A stretch of DNA of 64,000 nt from Pseudomonas viridiflava (GTDB taxonomy: Bacteria > Pseudomonadota > Gammaproteobacteria > Pseudomonadales > Pseudomonadaceae), in the NCBI RefSeq assembly GCF_900580675.1, contig NZ_UTBG01000243.1, positions 1 through 64,000 on the forward strand, given 5' to 3'. How positions within the stretch are numbered: the first letter of the stretch is position 1; every line of letters starts with the position of its first letter. Positions 1 to 8,255 of this stretch are shown here, in pieces. The position numbers and the translations under genes are program-made. A model generated the notes under the pieces. It had not been told where the DNA came from. It saw only the letters and a list, made by a program, of their open reading frames with translations, and did not search any database.

Positions 1-196
1 GGGTTAGCCGCGCTGGGCCAAGGATGGCCCATCGCGGCGGCCCACGGATTCAAGCCGGAGTGAGGGCACACCGAGCCGGAGGCGAGGTGCCGAGTGTTGG
101 GGCGAGGACCTTTTGGTTACTTTTGGGTCCTTCCAAAAGTGACCCGCTGTAAGAGCGGAACCATAAGCAGCCGTTACCGCAGCAACGGATATACCC
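1..196. repeat. Non-coding Pseudomonas intergenic repeat element
   Basis: No convincing gene is visible here. The stretch resembles a sequence that recurs between genes in many fluorescent pseudomonads, recognised from memory by its GACCTTTTGGTTAC and AAGAGCGGAACC segments. Positions 115-126 and 133-144 form an imperfect inverted repeat (GGTTACTTTTGG / CCAAAAGTGACC) with a 6-nt loop. It sits just past the 3' end of the catabolic operon and could form a transcript-end hairpin. Its origin is unknown. Confidence 0.5.
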
Positions 197-201
197 CCAA
201 A

Positions 202-1377
202 TCACCCCCCACGAGCCCGCATAAAATCCCCCCACCTGCGCACCAGATAATTATGCTCATCCATCACCGAATTCCACACCGCAATGTGCCCCATCCGCTG
301 CTCATACGACCCCCCATCCCGCACCTCGCCGATATCAATCAACGGCAACCCATCACTCCCCAGCAACTCCTCCCGCGCCGGCTTCCCGGCATACCAGTAA
401 TCCCACTCGGCACTGCTCAAATGATCCCGACTGCGCGCCGGGTTGCCAATGTAATACCCCTGGCGCGCCATCACCGCCCCCGGCCACCCCGACAACCACC
501 AATTCAGATACGCATACGCCGCATCCAGCACCGGCCCCTTCGCATGCCGCGACAAGGACAACCCGCCAAACCAAGCCCGATACCCCTCGCGTGGCACCGC
601 CAACCGGTACTTCACCCCGGCGCGGTGCAAGCGCATCAAGGTCGGCGACCACAGGCTCTGGATATCAATCGTCGGGCTGAGCATCAATTGCGCCGCCTCT
701 TCATCGTCCGACCAGAACGCCGCAAAGTGCCCCTCCTTCTGCTTGCGCACCAGGATGTCGGCCAGCACATCGATCTCCTCGATGCTCATATTGCCGATGT
801 CCTTGAACTGCGCCAGCCCCGCGCCCTGCACGGCCAGCGCCGCATCCAGGGCGCCGATGGCGGCGTCGCTTTGCAGGGCAGTGCGCGCGCGCCAGGCCGG
901 GTCCAGCAACCAGCCCCAGCTTTCATTGCCGTGGCAAAAACCCTCGGGCAAGCGCTCGGGTCGGTAGGCAAAACTGTCGGCATTGTGGGTCAGGGGCAGC
1001 ATGCTGATGCGCTCGGTGACGTTGCTGCCGAGGCTGCCATCGTGCTGCACGAACAGGCGCTCGCTGGGCACGCTGCCGCTGCCCAGGCGGTCATTCGGCG
1101 ACAAGCGCCCGCGCTTGGGCAGGTCGTTGATCTCGTGCCACAGCGCAATGCGCCGCGTGTCGATGGGCTGGATCGCCTGGGCTGGCCACACAAAGTCGAC
1201 GTTGTGAAACCACTGGTCGTACAGGTCGTAGCTGTCGGGCTGCATCACCGCAATGCGCTGCGCTTGTTCGACGTCATGCACCTGGTACACCAGGCGAATG
1301 CCCAGCTCCTGTTCGGCGCGCACGCGCAGGCTTTCCAGCAGGGTGACCGAGGTGCCGAGGACGCGCAGAGTGATCAT
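202..1377 (-). CDS. PotD-like solute-binding-fold protein lacking a signal peptide
   Basis: The 391-aa product resembles the periplasmic solute-binding proteins of spermidine/putrescine-type ABC importers (COG0687-like), for example in the region around YLNWWLSGWPGAVMARQGYY. It begins MITLRVLGTSV with no signal peptide or lipobox, and no permease or ATPase genes are adjacent. The ATG overlaps the CobW stop codon by 4 nt, so the two are translationally coupled. It is the last gene of the putative imide operon. A cytoplasmic ligand-binding or sensory role is possible; the assignment rests on fold-level resemblance only. Extending the frame upstream gives only sequence antisense-free but non-coding within cobW, so the short start is preferred. 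Confidence 0.7.
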   Translation of the reverse strand: MITLRVLGTSVTLLESLRVRAEQELGIRLVYQVHDVEQAQRIAVMQPDSYDLYDQWFHNVDFVWPAQAIQPIDTRRIALWHEINDLPKRGRLSPNDRLGSGSVPSERLFVQHDGSLGSNVTERISMLPLTHNADSFAYRPERLPEGFCHGNESWGWLLDPAWRARTALQSDAAIGALDAALAVQGAGLAQFKDIGNMSIEEIDVLADILVRKQKEGHFAAFWSDDEEAAQLMLSPTIDIQSLWSPTLMRLHRAGVKYRLAVPREGYRAWFGGLSLSRHAKGPVLDAAYAYLNWWLSGWPGAVMARQGYYIGNPARSRDHLSSAEWDYWYAGKPAREELLGSDGLPLIDIGEVRDGGSYEQRMGHIAVWNSVMDEHNYLVRRWGDFMRARGG

Positions 1378-2348
1378 GCCGCGAACCGCCGCGAGAACAC
1401 AGTGAAGGAGCGCCGCAGCAGCTCCGGGTCGAGGCCCCGCAGGATAAACACCAGGCGTGACTGGCGGTCGCTGCCCGGCCAGGCAGGCAAGTGCACCGGG
1501 GCGTGCAGGCAATGCTGCACGCCATGAATGACGATGGGGGCGTTACTGGCGTTCACGTTGAGCAGCCCTTTGACACGAAGGATTCGTTCGCCGTGGCATC
1601 TTAACAGCATCGACAACCACACCCCGAAACCCACCCAATCCAGCGGCTGGTCAAAGGTCAGGCTGCACACCTGCGCGGCGCCGTGGGTCACGCTGGTGGC
1701 TTGGTGCAATTGCCAGCGGCTGACCTCCACCGCTGGTTCGGCGCTGCGCAGGCCTTCGCCGAGCAACAGTTGATCGCCGCTGTGGATGTCCTGGGTATTG
1801 AGGATAGGCGTACCGGCATTCAACGCGTGCAAGTGCGCGCGCAATGCCGTGCAGTCGCCTTCCAGGTCAGTCTTGCTCAGCAGCAGGCGGTCCGCCGCCG
1901 CCACCTGGGCCAGCCATTCCGGGTGCAACCGTTCTTGCAGGGTGGCGTGGCTGGCATCGACCAGGGTGATCACCAGGCCGATATGAAAACGCCCGCGCAG
2001 TTGCACGTCGTTGTTCAACGTGGCGAGGATCGGCGCCGGGTCGGCCAGGCCGGTGGTCTCCAGGATCACCCGTTTGAACGCCGGGATTTCACCGCGCTCG
2101 CGGCGTTGCAGCAGGCCGAGCAGCGCGTCTTTCAGCTCGCCACGGATCGAGCAGCAGATGCAGCCGCTGGGCAGCAAGACGGTGTCGGGCGCGACTTCTT
2201 CGACCAACAGATGGTCGATGCCGACATCGCCGAATTCATTGATCAGCAACGCGGTGTCGCCGAGGCTTTCGCCTTGCAGCAGGCGTTTGAGCAAGGTGGT
2301 TTTGCCGCTGCCGAGAAAACCGGTGATGACATTGAGGGCGATGCTCAT
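1374..2348 (-). CDS. CobW/G3E-family GTPase, putative metallochaperone
   Basis: The 324-aa protein has a Walker A motif GFLGSGKTT (residues 10-18), INEFG (36-40), the CobW metal motif GCICC (62-66) and a GTP-specificity SKTD, followed by a CobW C-terminal domain. Family members (CobW, YjiA, ZigA, nitrile-hydratase activators) couple GTP hydrolysis to delivery of Zn, Co or Fe to a target enzyme. It overlaps its neighbours on both sides by 4 nt (ATGA), which is tight operon packing. The likely client here is the metal-dependent imidase-like hydrolase encoded upstream in the same operon; that is inference. The start is the ATG overlapping the preceding stop; a longer frame exists but runs into the upstream gene. 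Confidence 0.88.
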   Translation of the reverse strand: MSIALNVITGFLGSGKTTLLKRLLQGESLGDTALLINEFGDVGIDHLLVEEVAPDTVLLPSGCICCSIRGELKDALLGLLQRRERGEIPAFKRVILETTGLADPAPILATLNNDVQLRGRFHIGLVITLVDASHATLQERLHPEWLAQVAAADRLLLSKTDLEGDCTALRAHLHALNAGTPILNTQDIHSGDQLLLGEGLRSAEPAVEVSRWQLHQATSVTHGAAQVCSLTFDQPLDWVGFGVWLSMLLRCHGERILRVKGLLNVNASNAPIVIHGVQHCLHAPVHLPAWPGSDRQSRLVFILRGLDPELLRRSFTVFSRRFAA

Positions 2349-2644
2349 AGGCCTGATTCCAAGTGATCGAGCAAGCGTGGATCGAGGGGGTCCAGCGGGC
2401 GGCCGAGCATGGTCTCGGCGGCCTGCCACAGTTGATCCAGGCCGCTTGCCAGCGCCTGTTTGCCGGTGGCGCCCAACAGCAGGTAGGACGCGCCCTGGAA
2501 GTCTTCGACCTTCAGCCGGAACACCGCCAGCACCTGGTTGATCGCGGCGATGCGGCGCAGGCGTTCGCGGCGCCTGGGCAGTTCGTCGCCCAGGGGATCG
2601 CTCCAGTGCAGGTCTTCGCCAAGCAATCCGCAGAGTCCGCACAT
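2345..2644 (-). CDS. Small CGLC-motif protein of unknown function
   Basis: The 99-aa protein begins MCGLCGLLGEDLHWSDP, so it has a Cys-X-X-Cys pair at residues 2 and 5. The rest is Arg-rich, mostly helical and soluble-looking. I do not recognise a named family. The gene lies between the SDR and CobW genes and overlaps the latter by 4 nt. The N-terminal cysteines suggest metal or thiol chemistry, possibly as a partner of the CobW GTPase. That is a contextual guess. Confidence 0.75.
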   Translation of the reverse strand: MCGLCGLLGEDLHWSDPLGDELPRRRERLRRIAAINQVLAVFRLKVEDFQGASYLLLGATGKQALASGLDQLWQAAETMLGRPLDPLDPRLLDHLESGL

Positions 2645-2657
2645 GGCTACACCTCAC

Positions 2658-3407
2658 TCATGGCATGACGTCGCCGGAGTTCGGGCCGAGGGTCTGGCCG
2701 ACGAACAGGTTGCCGCCCGGCTCACTGGCCAACAGCACGGCGGTCGGCGCCACTTCATCCGCCAGGCCGAAACGGCCCAGGGGCAGCTCCTTGGCCTTGG
2801 CGCGTTTCCAATCGTCGCTGATGCCGCCCACCAGCGGCGTTTCAATCGGGCCGGGGGCGATGGCGTTGACCAGCACGTTGTCCTTGGCCACTTCCAGCGC
2901 GAGTGACTTGGTGAAGCCGATCACCCCGGCCTTGGCGGCGGCGTAATGGGTCAGTTCGGCGCCGCCCTTGATGCCCAGTTGCGAGGCGACGTTGATGATC
3001 CGCCCCCAGCGCTGCGCCAGCATATGCGGCAACGCGCGCTGGCTGGCGACAAACACACTGGTGAGGTCGACGCGCAGCATGTCGTTCCACATCTCGATGG
3101 AGAGGTCGACGCAGCGCGCCTGGGTGAGCATGCCGGCGTTGTTGACCAGGATATCGATGCCGCCGAAGTGTTCGACGCAGCGGTCGACACTGGCCTGGGC
3201 GCCTTCGACAGTGCCGACATCCGCCAGGCACTCGACCACTTCGGCGCCGAGATTGCGGCAGGTGATCGCGGTTTCGGCGAGGCTGGCGGCGTTGCGGTCG
3301 GCCAGCAACAGGCGCGCGCCTTCAGCGGCATAGGCACGGGCGATGGCGGCACCGATGCCGCTGCCGGCGCCGGTGATCACGGCGCGGCGGTGAGTGAGTT
3401 GGGGCAT
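2658..3407 (-). CDS. Short-chain dehydrogenase/reductase (SDR) 1
   Basis: The 249-aa protein is a classical SDR with TGAGSGIG for NAD(P) binding near the N-terminus, NNAG in the middle, and the YAAAK active-site motif. It is probably a soluble oxidoreductase acting on a hydroxy or keto intermediate. The start is MPQLTHRRAV, preceded by a clear AGGAG; an upstream in-frame ATG lies in the REPIN and is rejected. A REPIN separates it from the next upstream gene, a second SDR. The substrate cannot be read from sequence. Confidence 0.88.
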   Translation of the reverse strand: MPQLTHRRAVITGAGSGIGAAIARAYAAEGARLLLADRNAASLAETAITCRNLGAEVVECLADVGTVEGAQASVDRCVEHFGGIDILVNNAGMLTQARCVDLSIEMWNDMLRVDLTSVFVASQRALPHMLAQRWGRIINVASQLGIKGGAELTHYAAAKAGVIGFTKSLALEVAKDNVLVNAIAPGPIETPLVGGISDDWKRAKAKELPLGRFGLADEVAPTAVLLASEPGGNLFVGQTLGPNSGDVMP

Positions 3408-3438
3408 ACAAGTCTCCTTGGACAAACACAGTTCCACT

Positions 3439-3525
3439 GTGGGAGCGGGCTTGCTCGCGAATACGGTGGGTCAGTAAAAAATGCATCGACTGACACGGCG
3501 CATTCGCGAGCAAGCCCGCTCCCAC
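3439..3525. repeat. REPIN (GIII-like, GTGGGAGCGGGCTTGCTCGCG ends)
   Basis: Two inverted copies of a roughly 23-nt REP sequence (3439-3461 and 3503-3525) flank a 41-nt spacer. The element sits between two co-directional SDR genes of one putative operon. Such doublets can stabilise or partly terminate transcripts, so expression of the promoter-distal genes may be reduced. The class resembles the GIII-type REPs described in P. fluorescens. Confidence 0.9.
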
Positions 3526-3544
3526 ATTTTTAGATCGAGTACGG

Positions 3545-4306
3545 TCAGTCGGGCCAACGCACGGTCAGGCCACCGTCGATGACGATGCTCTGCCCGGTCA
3601 GATAACTCGACGCCTCACTGGTCAAAAACTGCACCAGCGACGCCACTTCATCCGCCCGCCCTACCCGCCCCAGCGGAATCGCGCGGGCGGCCTTGGCCAA
3701 TCCCTCCGGCCCCAGCGAATTCTTCGCGTCCAGCGACTGCGGCGTTTCGATCAACCCTGGAATCACCGCATTGCAACGGATGCCCTGAGCCGCCAACTCC
3801 ACCGCCAGCGAGCGGCACAACCCAGGTACGCCTGCCTTGGCCGCCGCGTAATGGCTGTGTTCCTGCCAGCCATACACGCCGCCGGCAATCGACGAAATCG
3901 CCACCAGCGCACCGCCCTCGCCCATATGCCGAGCCGCCGCGCGGAAGGTGCGCATCACCCCCGTCAGGTCGACATTAAGCATCTCGTTCCACAGTTCGTC
4001 GGTCATCTCCAGCAACGGCGCGCGGCGCAGTAAACCCGCATTGGCCACCGCGTAATCGAGTCGGCCAAAATGCTCCACGGCCTGGGCGGCCAAGGCGTCT
4101 ACCGAAGCGGTGTCGCCCACATCCAGTGGCAACATCAGGCACTCGCCACCGGCCTCTTCCACCAGGGCCACGGTGGTTTGCGGGTCATGCGGGTCGGCCG
4201 GGTAATACCCGCCGACCACCGCCACGCCGCTGCGCGCATACGCCACGGCGAGGGCTTGGCCGATGCCGCTGGCGGCACCGGTAATCAAGGCAACTTTAGG
4301 GCTCAT
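3545..4306 (-). CDS. Short-chain dehydrogenase/reductase (SDR) 2
   Basis: The 253-aa protein is a classical SDR with TGAASGIG at residues 9-16, an ANAG motif, YAAAK and a C-terminal DGG typical of FabG-like members. The ATG is preceded by AAGGAG. It is only loosely similar to the neighbouring SDR in aligned motifs, so the pair looks like two separate activities rather than a recent duplication. It follows the MFS gene by 10 nt. Its likely role is oxidation or reduction of a catabolic intermediate; the substrate is unknown. Confidence 0.88.
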   Translation of the reverse strand: MSPKVALITGAASGIGQALAVAYARSGVAVVGGYYPADPHDPQTTVALVEEAGGECLMLPLDVGDTASVDALAAQAVEHFGRLDYAVANAGLLRRAPLLEMTDELWNEMLNVDLTGVMRTFRAAARHMGEGGALVAISSIAGGVYGWQEHSHYAAAKAGVPGLCRSLAVELAAQGIRCNAVIPGLIETPQSLDAKNSLGPEGLAKAARAIPLGRVGRADEVASLVQFLTSEASSYLTGQSIVIDGGLTVRWPD

Positions 4307-4316
4307 CGGTCACTCC

Positions 4317-5657
4317 TTACTGAACGGTTTCCGGGCGCACATGGCGCGCGGCAAACATCAACATGCCGGACAAAAAGCACGGCACCGCGCCGAACCACAG
4401 CGCGGCGGTCTGCCAGTCGCTGCCGGCGGACAACACCTGGGTCGCACCAAAACCTGCGACCACTGCGCCGATCGGGCCCATGGCATGGATGATCGCGCCG
4501 CCGGTGGCGCGGATGCTGGTCGGGAAACTTTCACTGATGAAAAACAGCGCCGCCGAGTACGGCCCGATCAGGAAGAACAGGCCCAGGCTGTACAGCCCGA
4601 CCACCATCGGCATGTTGCTCGGGCCAAACAGCATCCCGGCAAACGACAGCCCGCCAAGCATCCAGCCCAGGCCGATGACATTGCGACGGCCGATCTTGTC
4701 GCCCATCCAGCCGTGGCTGAGGTAACCGCAATAACCCACCAGGTTGGACAGCACGAGGATGATCAGCGAGTTCTCGAACGAGATGTGGTGCACGCTGACG
4801 ATCACCGAGGTGCCGAGCACGCTGAACACCTGGATCGCCGCCCAGTTGAGCAGCAGCGCGGCGCCGATCACCAGCGTGGCGCGGCGCGCCGGGCCACGGA
4901 AGGCCGCCTTGAGGCCGGCCTTGCTGTGTTCGTCGTAGTCGACGCCGTAGGTCACGGCGACGTTTTGCGCTTCGGTCACCGCGCCGCTTTTACGCAGCTG
5001 GCTGATGCGCTGGTGGATCTGAAACTGCGGGCTCTCCTTGAGCTTGCGCGCCATGATCGCGATCACCACCGCCGGGATCGCGGCAAAGATGAAGCAACCC
5101 TGCCAGCCAATGATCGGCAGCAGCAGCGCAGTCAAACCAGCGGCGATCAACGCACCGACCGGCCAGCCGCCCTGCACCAGGCTGTAGATAAACCCACGGC
5201 GCTTGGTCAGGCGCGGGTCTTCCGAGGCGCCATACAGCTCGCTCAAATACGTGGCGTTGACGGTTTCCTCGGCATACCCCAGGCCGCCCAGCGAACGAAT
5301 CAGAATCAGCGGCGACTTGCCCCACGCCCCGCCAATCGCGGTCAGTGCCGAGCACAGCGCGGAACCGGCCACGGTGAAGATAATCCCTTTGCGCCGACCC
5401 AACTTATCCACCACAGGGCCAATCGCAAACGCGACCACCGCCGTGCCCACCGCCACCCAGGTCGCGATCTCGGCTTGCTCCACTTCACCCCAGCCAAAGT
5501 GCCGGCCGATCTCCGGCAGCAAGGTGCCGAACAGGATGAAGTCATACACCGCAAACACCCAGGCGAAAAACGCAATCCAGGTGGCGAAGCGCACCTCCTT
5601 GGACGTCAGTTGCCGGGGTTTCCAGCCAGTCAGGTCAAGCTTGTTGTAGATGGACAT
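4317..5657 (-). CDS. MFS transporter (sugar/metabolite:H+ symporter type)
   Basis: The 446-aa protein has about 12 hydrophobic segments. The loop between segments 2 and 3 carries the MFS signature around GPVVDKLGRRKG, and the central loop is charged. It lies in the inner membrane. Position between the imidase-like gene and the SDRs suggests uptake of the compound degraded by the operon. It resembles MHS/SP-type importers more than drug exporters. Substrate is inferred from context only. Confidence 0.88.
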   Translation of the reverse strand: MSIYNKLDLTGWKPRQLTSKEVRFATWIAFFAWVFAVYDFILFGTLLPEIGRHFGWGEVEQAEIATWVAVGTAVVAFAIGPVVDKLGRRKGIIFTVAGSALCSALTAIGGAWGKSPLILIRSLGGLGYAEETVNATYLSELYGASEDPRLTKRRGFIYSLVQGGWPVGALIAAGLTALLLPIIGWQGCFIFAAIPAVVIAIMARKLKESPQFQIHQRISQLRKSGAVTEAQNVAVTYGVDYDEHSKAGLKAAFRGPARRATLVIGAALLLNWAAIQVFSVLGTSVIVSVHHISFENSLIILVLSNLVGYCGYLSHGWMGDKIGRRNVIGLGWMLGGLSFAGMLFGPSNMPMVVGLYSLGLFFLIGPYSAALFFISESFPTSIRATGGAIIHAMGPIGAVVAGFGATQVLSAGSDWQTAALWFGAVPCFLSGMLMFAARHVRPETVQ

Positions 5658-5697
5658 AATCGCGCCTCGGGGGTGTGGGCAAAGGGTGCTTTAGGGG

Positions 5698-6576
5698 TCA
5701 GGTACGCGGTTGGCGGCGGATAAAGTCGTCGGCGATTTCGTCGAAGGTGACGAAACGCACGCCGGCATGGCTCTGGATGTGTTCGATCAGGCGCTCCAGC
5801 ATCAGCAGCACTTGCGGGCGACCGGACACGTCGGGGTGGATGGTCATGGTGAACACCGCGTGCTCGTGCTCGCGGTAGACCCAGTCGAACTGGTCGCGCC
5901 ACATTTCTTCGAGGTGGCGCGGGTTGGCGAAGCCGTGGCTGTTGGGGGCTTTTTTGATGAACATCATTGGCGGCAGGTCGTCGAGATACCAGTTGGCCGG
6001 GATCTCGACCAGGTCGGTTTCTTCGCCGCGCACCAGGGGTTTCATCCAGGTGTCGGGGTGCTGGCTGTAGTCGATCTTGGTCCAGCTGTCGCCCTTGCGT
6101 ACGTAGTAGGGGTGGAAGTCGTTGTGCATCAGGCTGTGGTCGTACTTGATGCCTTTTTTCAGCAGCAGTTCGTTGGTGACCTTGCTGAATTCCCACCACG
6201 GCGCGACATAGCCGGTCGGGCGTTTGCCGGTGACCTGGGTGATCAGCTCGATGGATTTATCGAGGACGATTTCTTCCTGCTCGGCGGTCATCGCGATCGG
6301 GTTTTCGTGGCTGTAGCCGTGCACGCCGATTTCGTGACCGGCATCGGCCACGGCCTTCATTTGCTCGGGGAAGGTTTCCATCGAGTGGCCCGGAATAAAC
6401 CAGGTAGTGCGCAGGCCGTAACGCTCGAACAATTTGAGCAGGCGTGGCGCGCCGATTTCACCGGCGAACAGGCCGCGCGAGATGTCATCGGGCGAGTCTT
6501 CGCCGCCGTAGGAACCGAGCCAGCCGGCGACGGCGTCTACGTCGACGCCAAATGCACAGAGAATGTCTTTAGCCAT
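5698..6576 (-). CDS. Imidase-like hydrolase (polysaccharide deacetylase fold)
   Basis: The 292-aa protein belongs to the NodB/polysaccharide deacetylase fold, in the branch that includes allantoinase PuuE and H. pylori PgdA. Visible metal-site residues are Asp12/Asp14 in GVDVD and His86/His90 in HGYSH, plus His247 in TIHPD. It has no signal peptide, so it acts in the cytoplasm, which argues against a cell-wall substrate. The length and N-terminus match my recollection of the 293-aa zinc-dependent cyclic imide hydrolase of P. putida YZ-26, which opens succinimide-type rings to half-amides. An amidase gene immediately upstream could finish that pathway. SD AAGGAG precedes the ATG. Confidence 0.8.
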   Translation of the reverse strand: MAKDILCAFGVDVDAVAGWLGSYGGEDSPDDISRGLFAGEIGAPRLLKLFERYGLRTTWFIPGHSMETFPEQMKAVADAGHEIGVHGYSHENPIAMTAEQEEIVLDKSIELITQVTGKRPTGYVAPWWEFSKVTNELLLKKGIKYDHSLMHNDFHPYYVRKGDSWTKIDYSQHPDTWMKPLVRGEETDLVEIPANWYLDDLPPMMFIKKAPNSHGFANPRHLEEMWRDQFDWVYREHEHAVFTMTIHPDVSGRPQVLLMLERLIEHIQSHAGVRFVTFDEIADDFIRRQPRT

Positions 6577-6587
6577 GGTGTGTCTCC

Positions 6588-7919
6588 TTAAACAGTGAGT
6601 GCGGTTTCGACCGACAGCGCGGCGCGCAGCAGGCGTGCGTCTTCGCCACTGGGCGCACTGAGCAGCAGGCCGGTGGGTAAACCCAGGGCATCGCGGCCGC
6701 TGGGCAGGCTGACGCCGGGCATGTCCAGGAAACTGCCGGGCATGGTCAGGCGCAGGGTGGCGAGGTTGGTTTTGACGAACAGGTCGTCGCTGGCTTCCAG
6801 CGGAGCAAGGGCCGGGGCGACATGCGCCACGGTCGGGGTGATCAGCAGCGCGCCGTCGAGCTCGTCGACCAGTTCCTGCTGCAGGCGGCGGCGTGCGTCG
6901 GTGAGGGCGATAAGCTGGCTGGCCGGCAGTGAGCGCGCGGCTTCTAGGCGGCGGCGTACGCGGGGGTCGAGTTGCTCGGCGTCGGCGCTATTGAGCAATG
7001 CTTCATGCAGGGCGAAGGCTTCGAAGGCACCGAGCCAGCCCTGGTGTTTGATCAGGTCCAGCGTGGCCTGGAAAGTGGGGCTTTCACGCTCTTCGATCAG
7101 CGCGCCGGCAGCTTTCAGTTGCTCCACCGCTCGCAGCAGGTTATTGCGCACGGCCGGCTCGATGTCTGCCAGCGTGCCGCGCTCCAGTACCAGGCGCTGG
7201 CCCTTGAGGCTGCGGGCCGTATGGGTTTGCGTGCGGCCGTGCAGCAGGTCGTCGATGGCCAGCGCATCGCGCACGCTGCGGGTCAGCGGGCCAAGGCTGT
7301 CGAGGGTGTGCGCCAGCGGGAATACACCGTCGCGGCTGTAGCGACGGCTGCTGCTGCGGTAACCCACCAGGCCATTGAACGCCGCCGGGATGCGTATGGA
7401 ACCGGCGGTGTCGGTGCCCATGGCGATCGGCACGATGCCGGCAGCCACAGCCACCGCCGAACCGGACGAAGAACCACCGGAAATACGCGGCTGATCGCTG
7501 CCGTGCGGAGTGTGCGGTGTACCGAAATGCGGGTTCAGGCCCAGCCCGGAATACGCCAGCTCACTGAGGTTGGTCTTGCCGACACTGACCATGCCGGCAC
7601 GGCACAACAGCCCTACGCTGGGTGCATCAAGCAAAGCCGCAGGTGCATGGCGCCGGTACGCGGCGCCAGCGGTGGTGATGCTGCCGGCGACATCGAACAG
7701 ATCCTTCCAGGCCAGGGGCACGCCATCGAACACGCTCAACGGCTGGCCTGCGCGCCAACGGGCGGCAGACGCTTCGGCTTCGCGGCGAGCGCGCTCGGCT
7801 GTCAGGCTGATAAACACCGCTGGGACCTGGCGGGCTTTATCGAGCGCCTGTTCGAGGGCTTGCACCGGGTCGCTGCGACCGCTGGCGAAATCCTCGGCCA
7901 TTGAAGTGGCGTCTGACAT
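6588..7919 (-). CDS. Amidase-signature-family hydrolase, putative half-amidase
   Basis: The 443-aa protein has the full Ser-cisSer-Lys triad of the amidase signature family: Lys72 (AWKDLFD), the GGSSSGS block at 148-154 with cis-Ser about 150, and nucleophile Ser174 in GTDTAGSIR. It is cytoplasmic with no signal peptide. It is the first gene of the minus-strand operon and ends 11 nt before the imidase-like gene. In known imide degradation, imidase makes a half-amide and a half-amidase releases ammonia and a dicarboxylate; this gene fits that second step. GatA-like or other amide substrates remain possible. Confidence 0.85.
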   Translation of the reverse strand: MSDATSMAEDFASGRSDPVQALEQALDKARQVPAVFISLTAERARREAEASAARWRAGQPLSVFDGVPLAWKDLFDVAGSITTAGAAYRRHAPAALLDAPSVGLLCRAGMVSVGKTNLSELAYSGLGLNPHFGTPHTPHGSDQPRISGGSSSGSAVAVAAGIVPIAMGTDTAGSIRIPAAFNGLVGYRSSSRRYSRDGVFPLAHTLDSLGPLTRSVRDALAIDDLLHGRTQTHTARSLKGQRLVLERGTLADIEPAVRNNLLRAVEQLKAAGALIEERESPTFQATLDLIKHQGWLGAFEAFALHEALLNSADAEQLDPRVRRRLEAARSLPASQLIALTDARRRLQQELVDELDGALLITPTVAHVAPALAPLEASDDLFVKTNLATLRLTMPGSFLDMPGVSLPSGRDALGLPTGLLLSAPSGEDARLLRAALSVETALTV

Positions 7920-7933
7920 CGGGCTGACCCTCT

Positions 7934-7966
7934 TAAAACGTACATATTAATAAAATGTACGTTTTA
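7934..7966. promoter_or_regulatory. Operator site 1 upstream of the amidase operon
   Basis: A perfect 12-bp inverted repeat, TAAAACGTACAT (7934-7945) and ATGTACGTTTTA (7955-7966), has a 9-nt AT-rich spacer. It lies 15-47 nt upstream of the amidase start codon, where a bound regulator could block transcription. A second, inverted near-copy lies at 8105-8132 before the regulator gene. It is a likely binding site for the neighbouring GntR-type protein. Confidence 0.7.
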
Positions 7967-8104
7967 CAAAGGCAGATTCCGTGCCACTCTGTGGAGGCAT
8001 CGACAACTGTGTCGTATCGATTTCGCGCAGAACTGCGGGATAGATGGGGCCCAGGCCGAGAAAAAATGCTTGCGCGGCCACGGCGCCGAGCCTTCAATGG
8101 AATA

Positions 8105-8132
8105 ACGTATCTTTTATTAATAAGTACATTTT
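8105..8132. promoter_or_regulatory. Operator site 2 upstream of the GntR regulator
   Basis: The reverse complement of this 28-nt site matches positions 7935-7962 at 24 of 28 bases, including the shared core TATTAATAAAA flanked by GTAC. It sits about 125 nt before the probable regulator start. The pair suggests that one protein controls both divergent transcripts. The rest of the 7967-8255 interval shows no gene that I can support. Confidence 0.65.
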
Positions 8133-8255
8133 GGTGCAGAAAAGTAACATCGGTGGCTTAAAGGCCCCAAAAAAGTGCCGCCGATGTGACGCAGAGTGAC
8201 AGGTGCATCTATGAGAGAATCCCCGGCCACCGTCCTACATGCCTCAGGGAACGTA

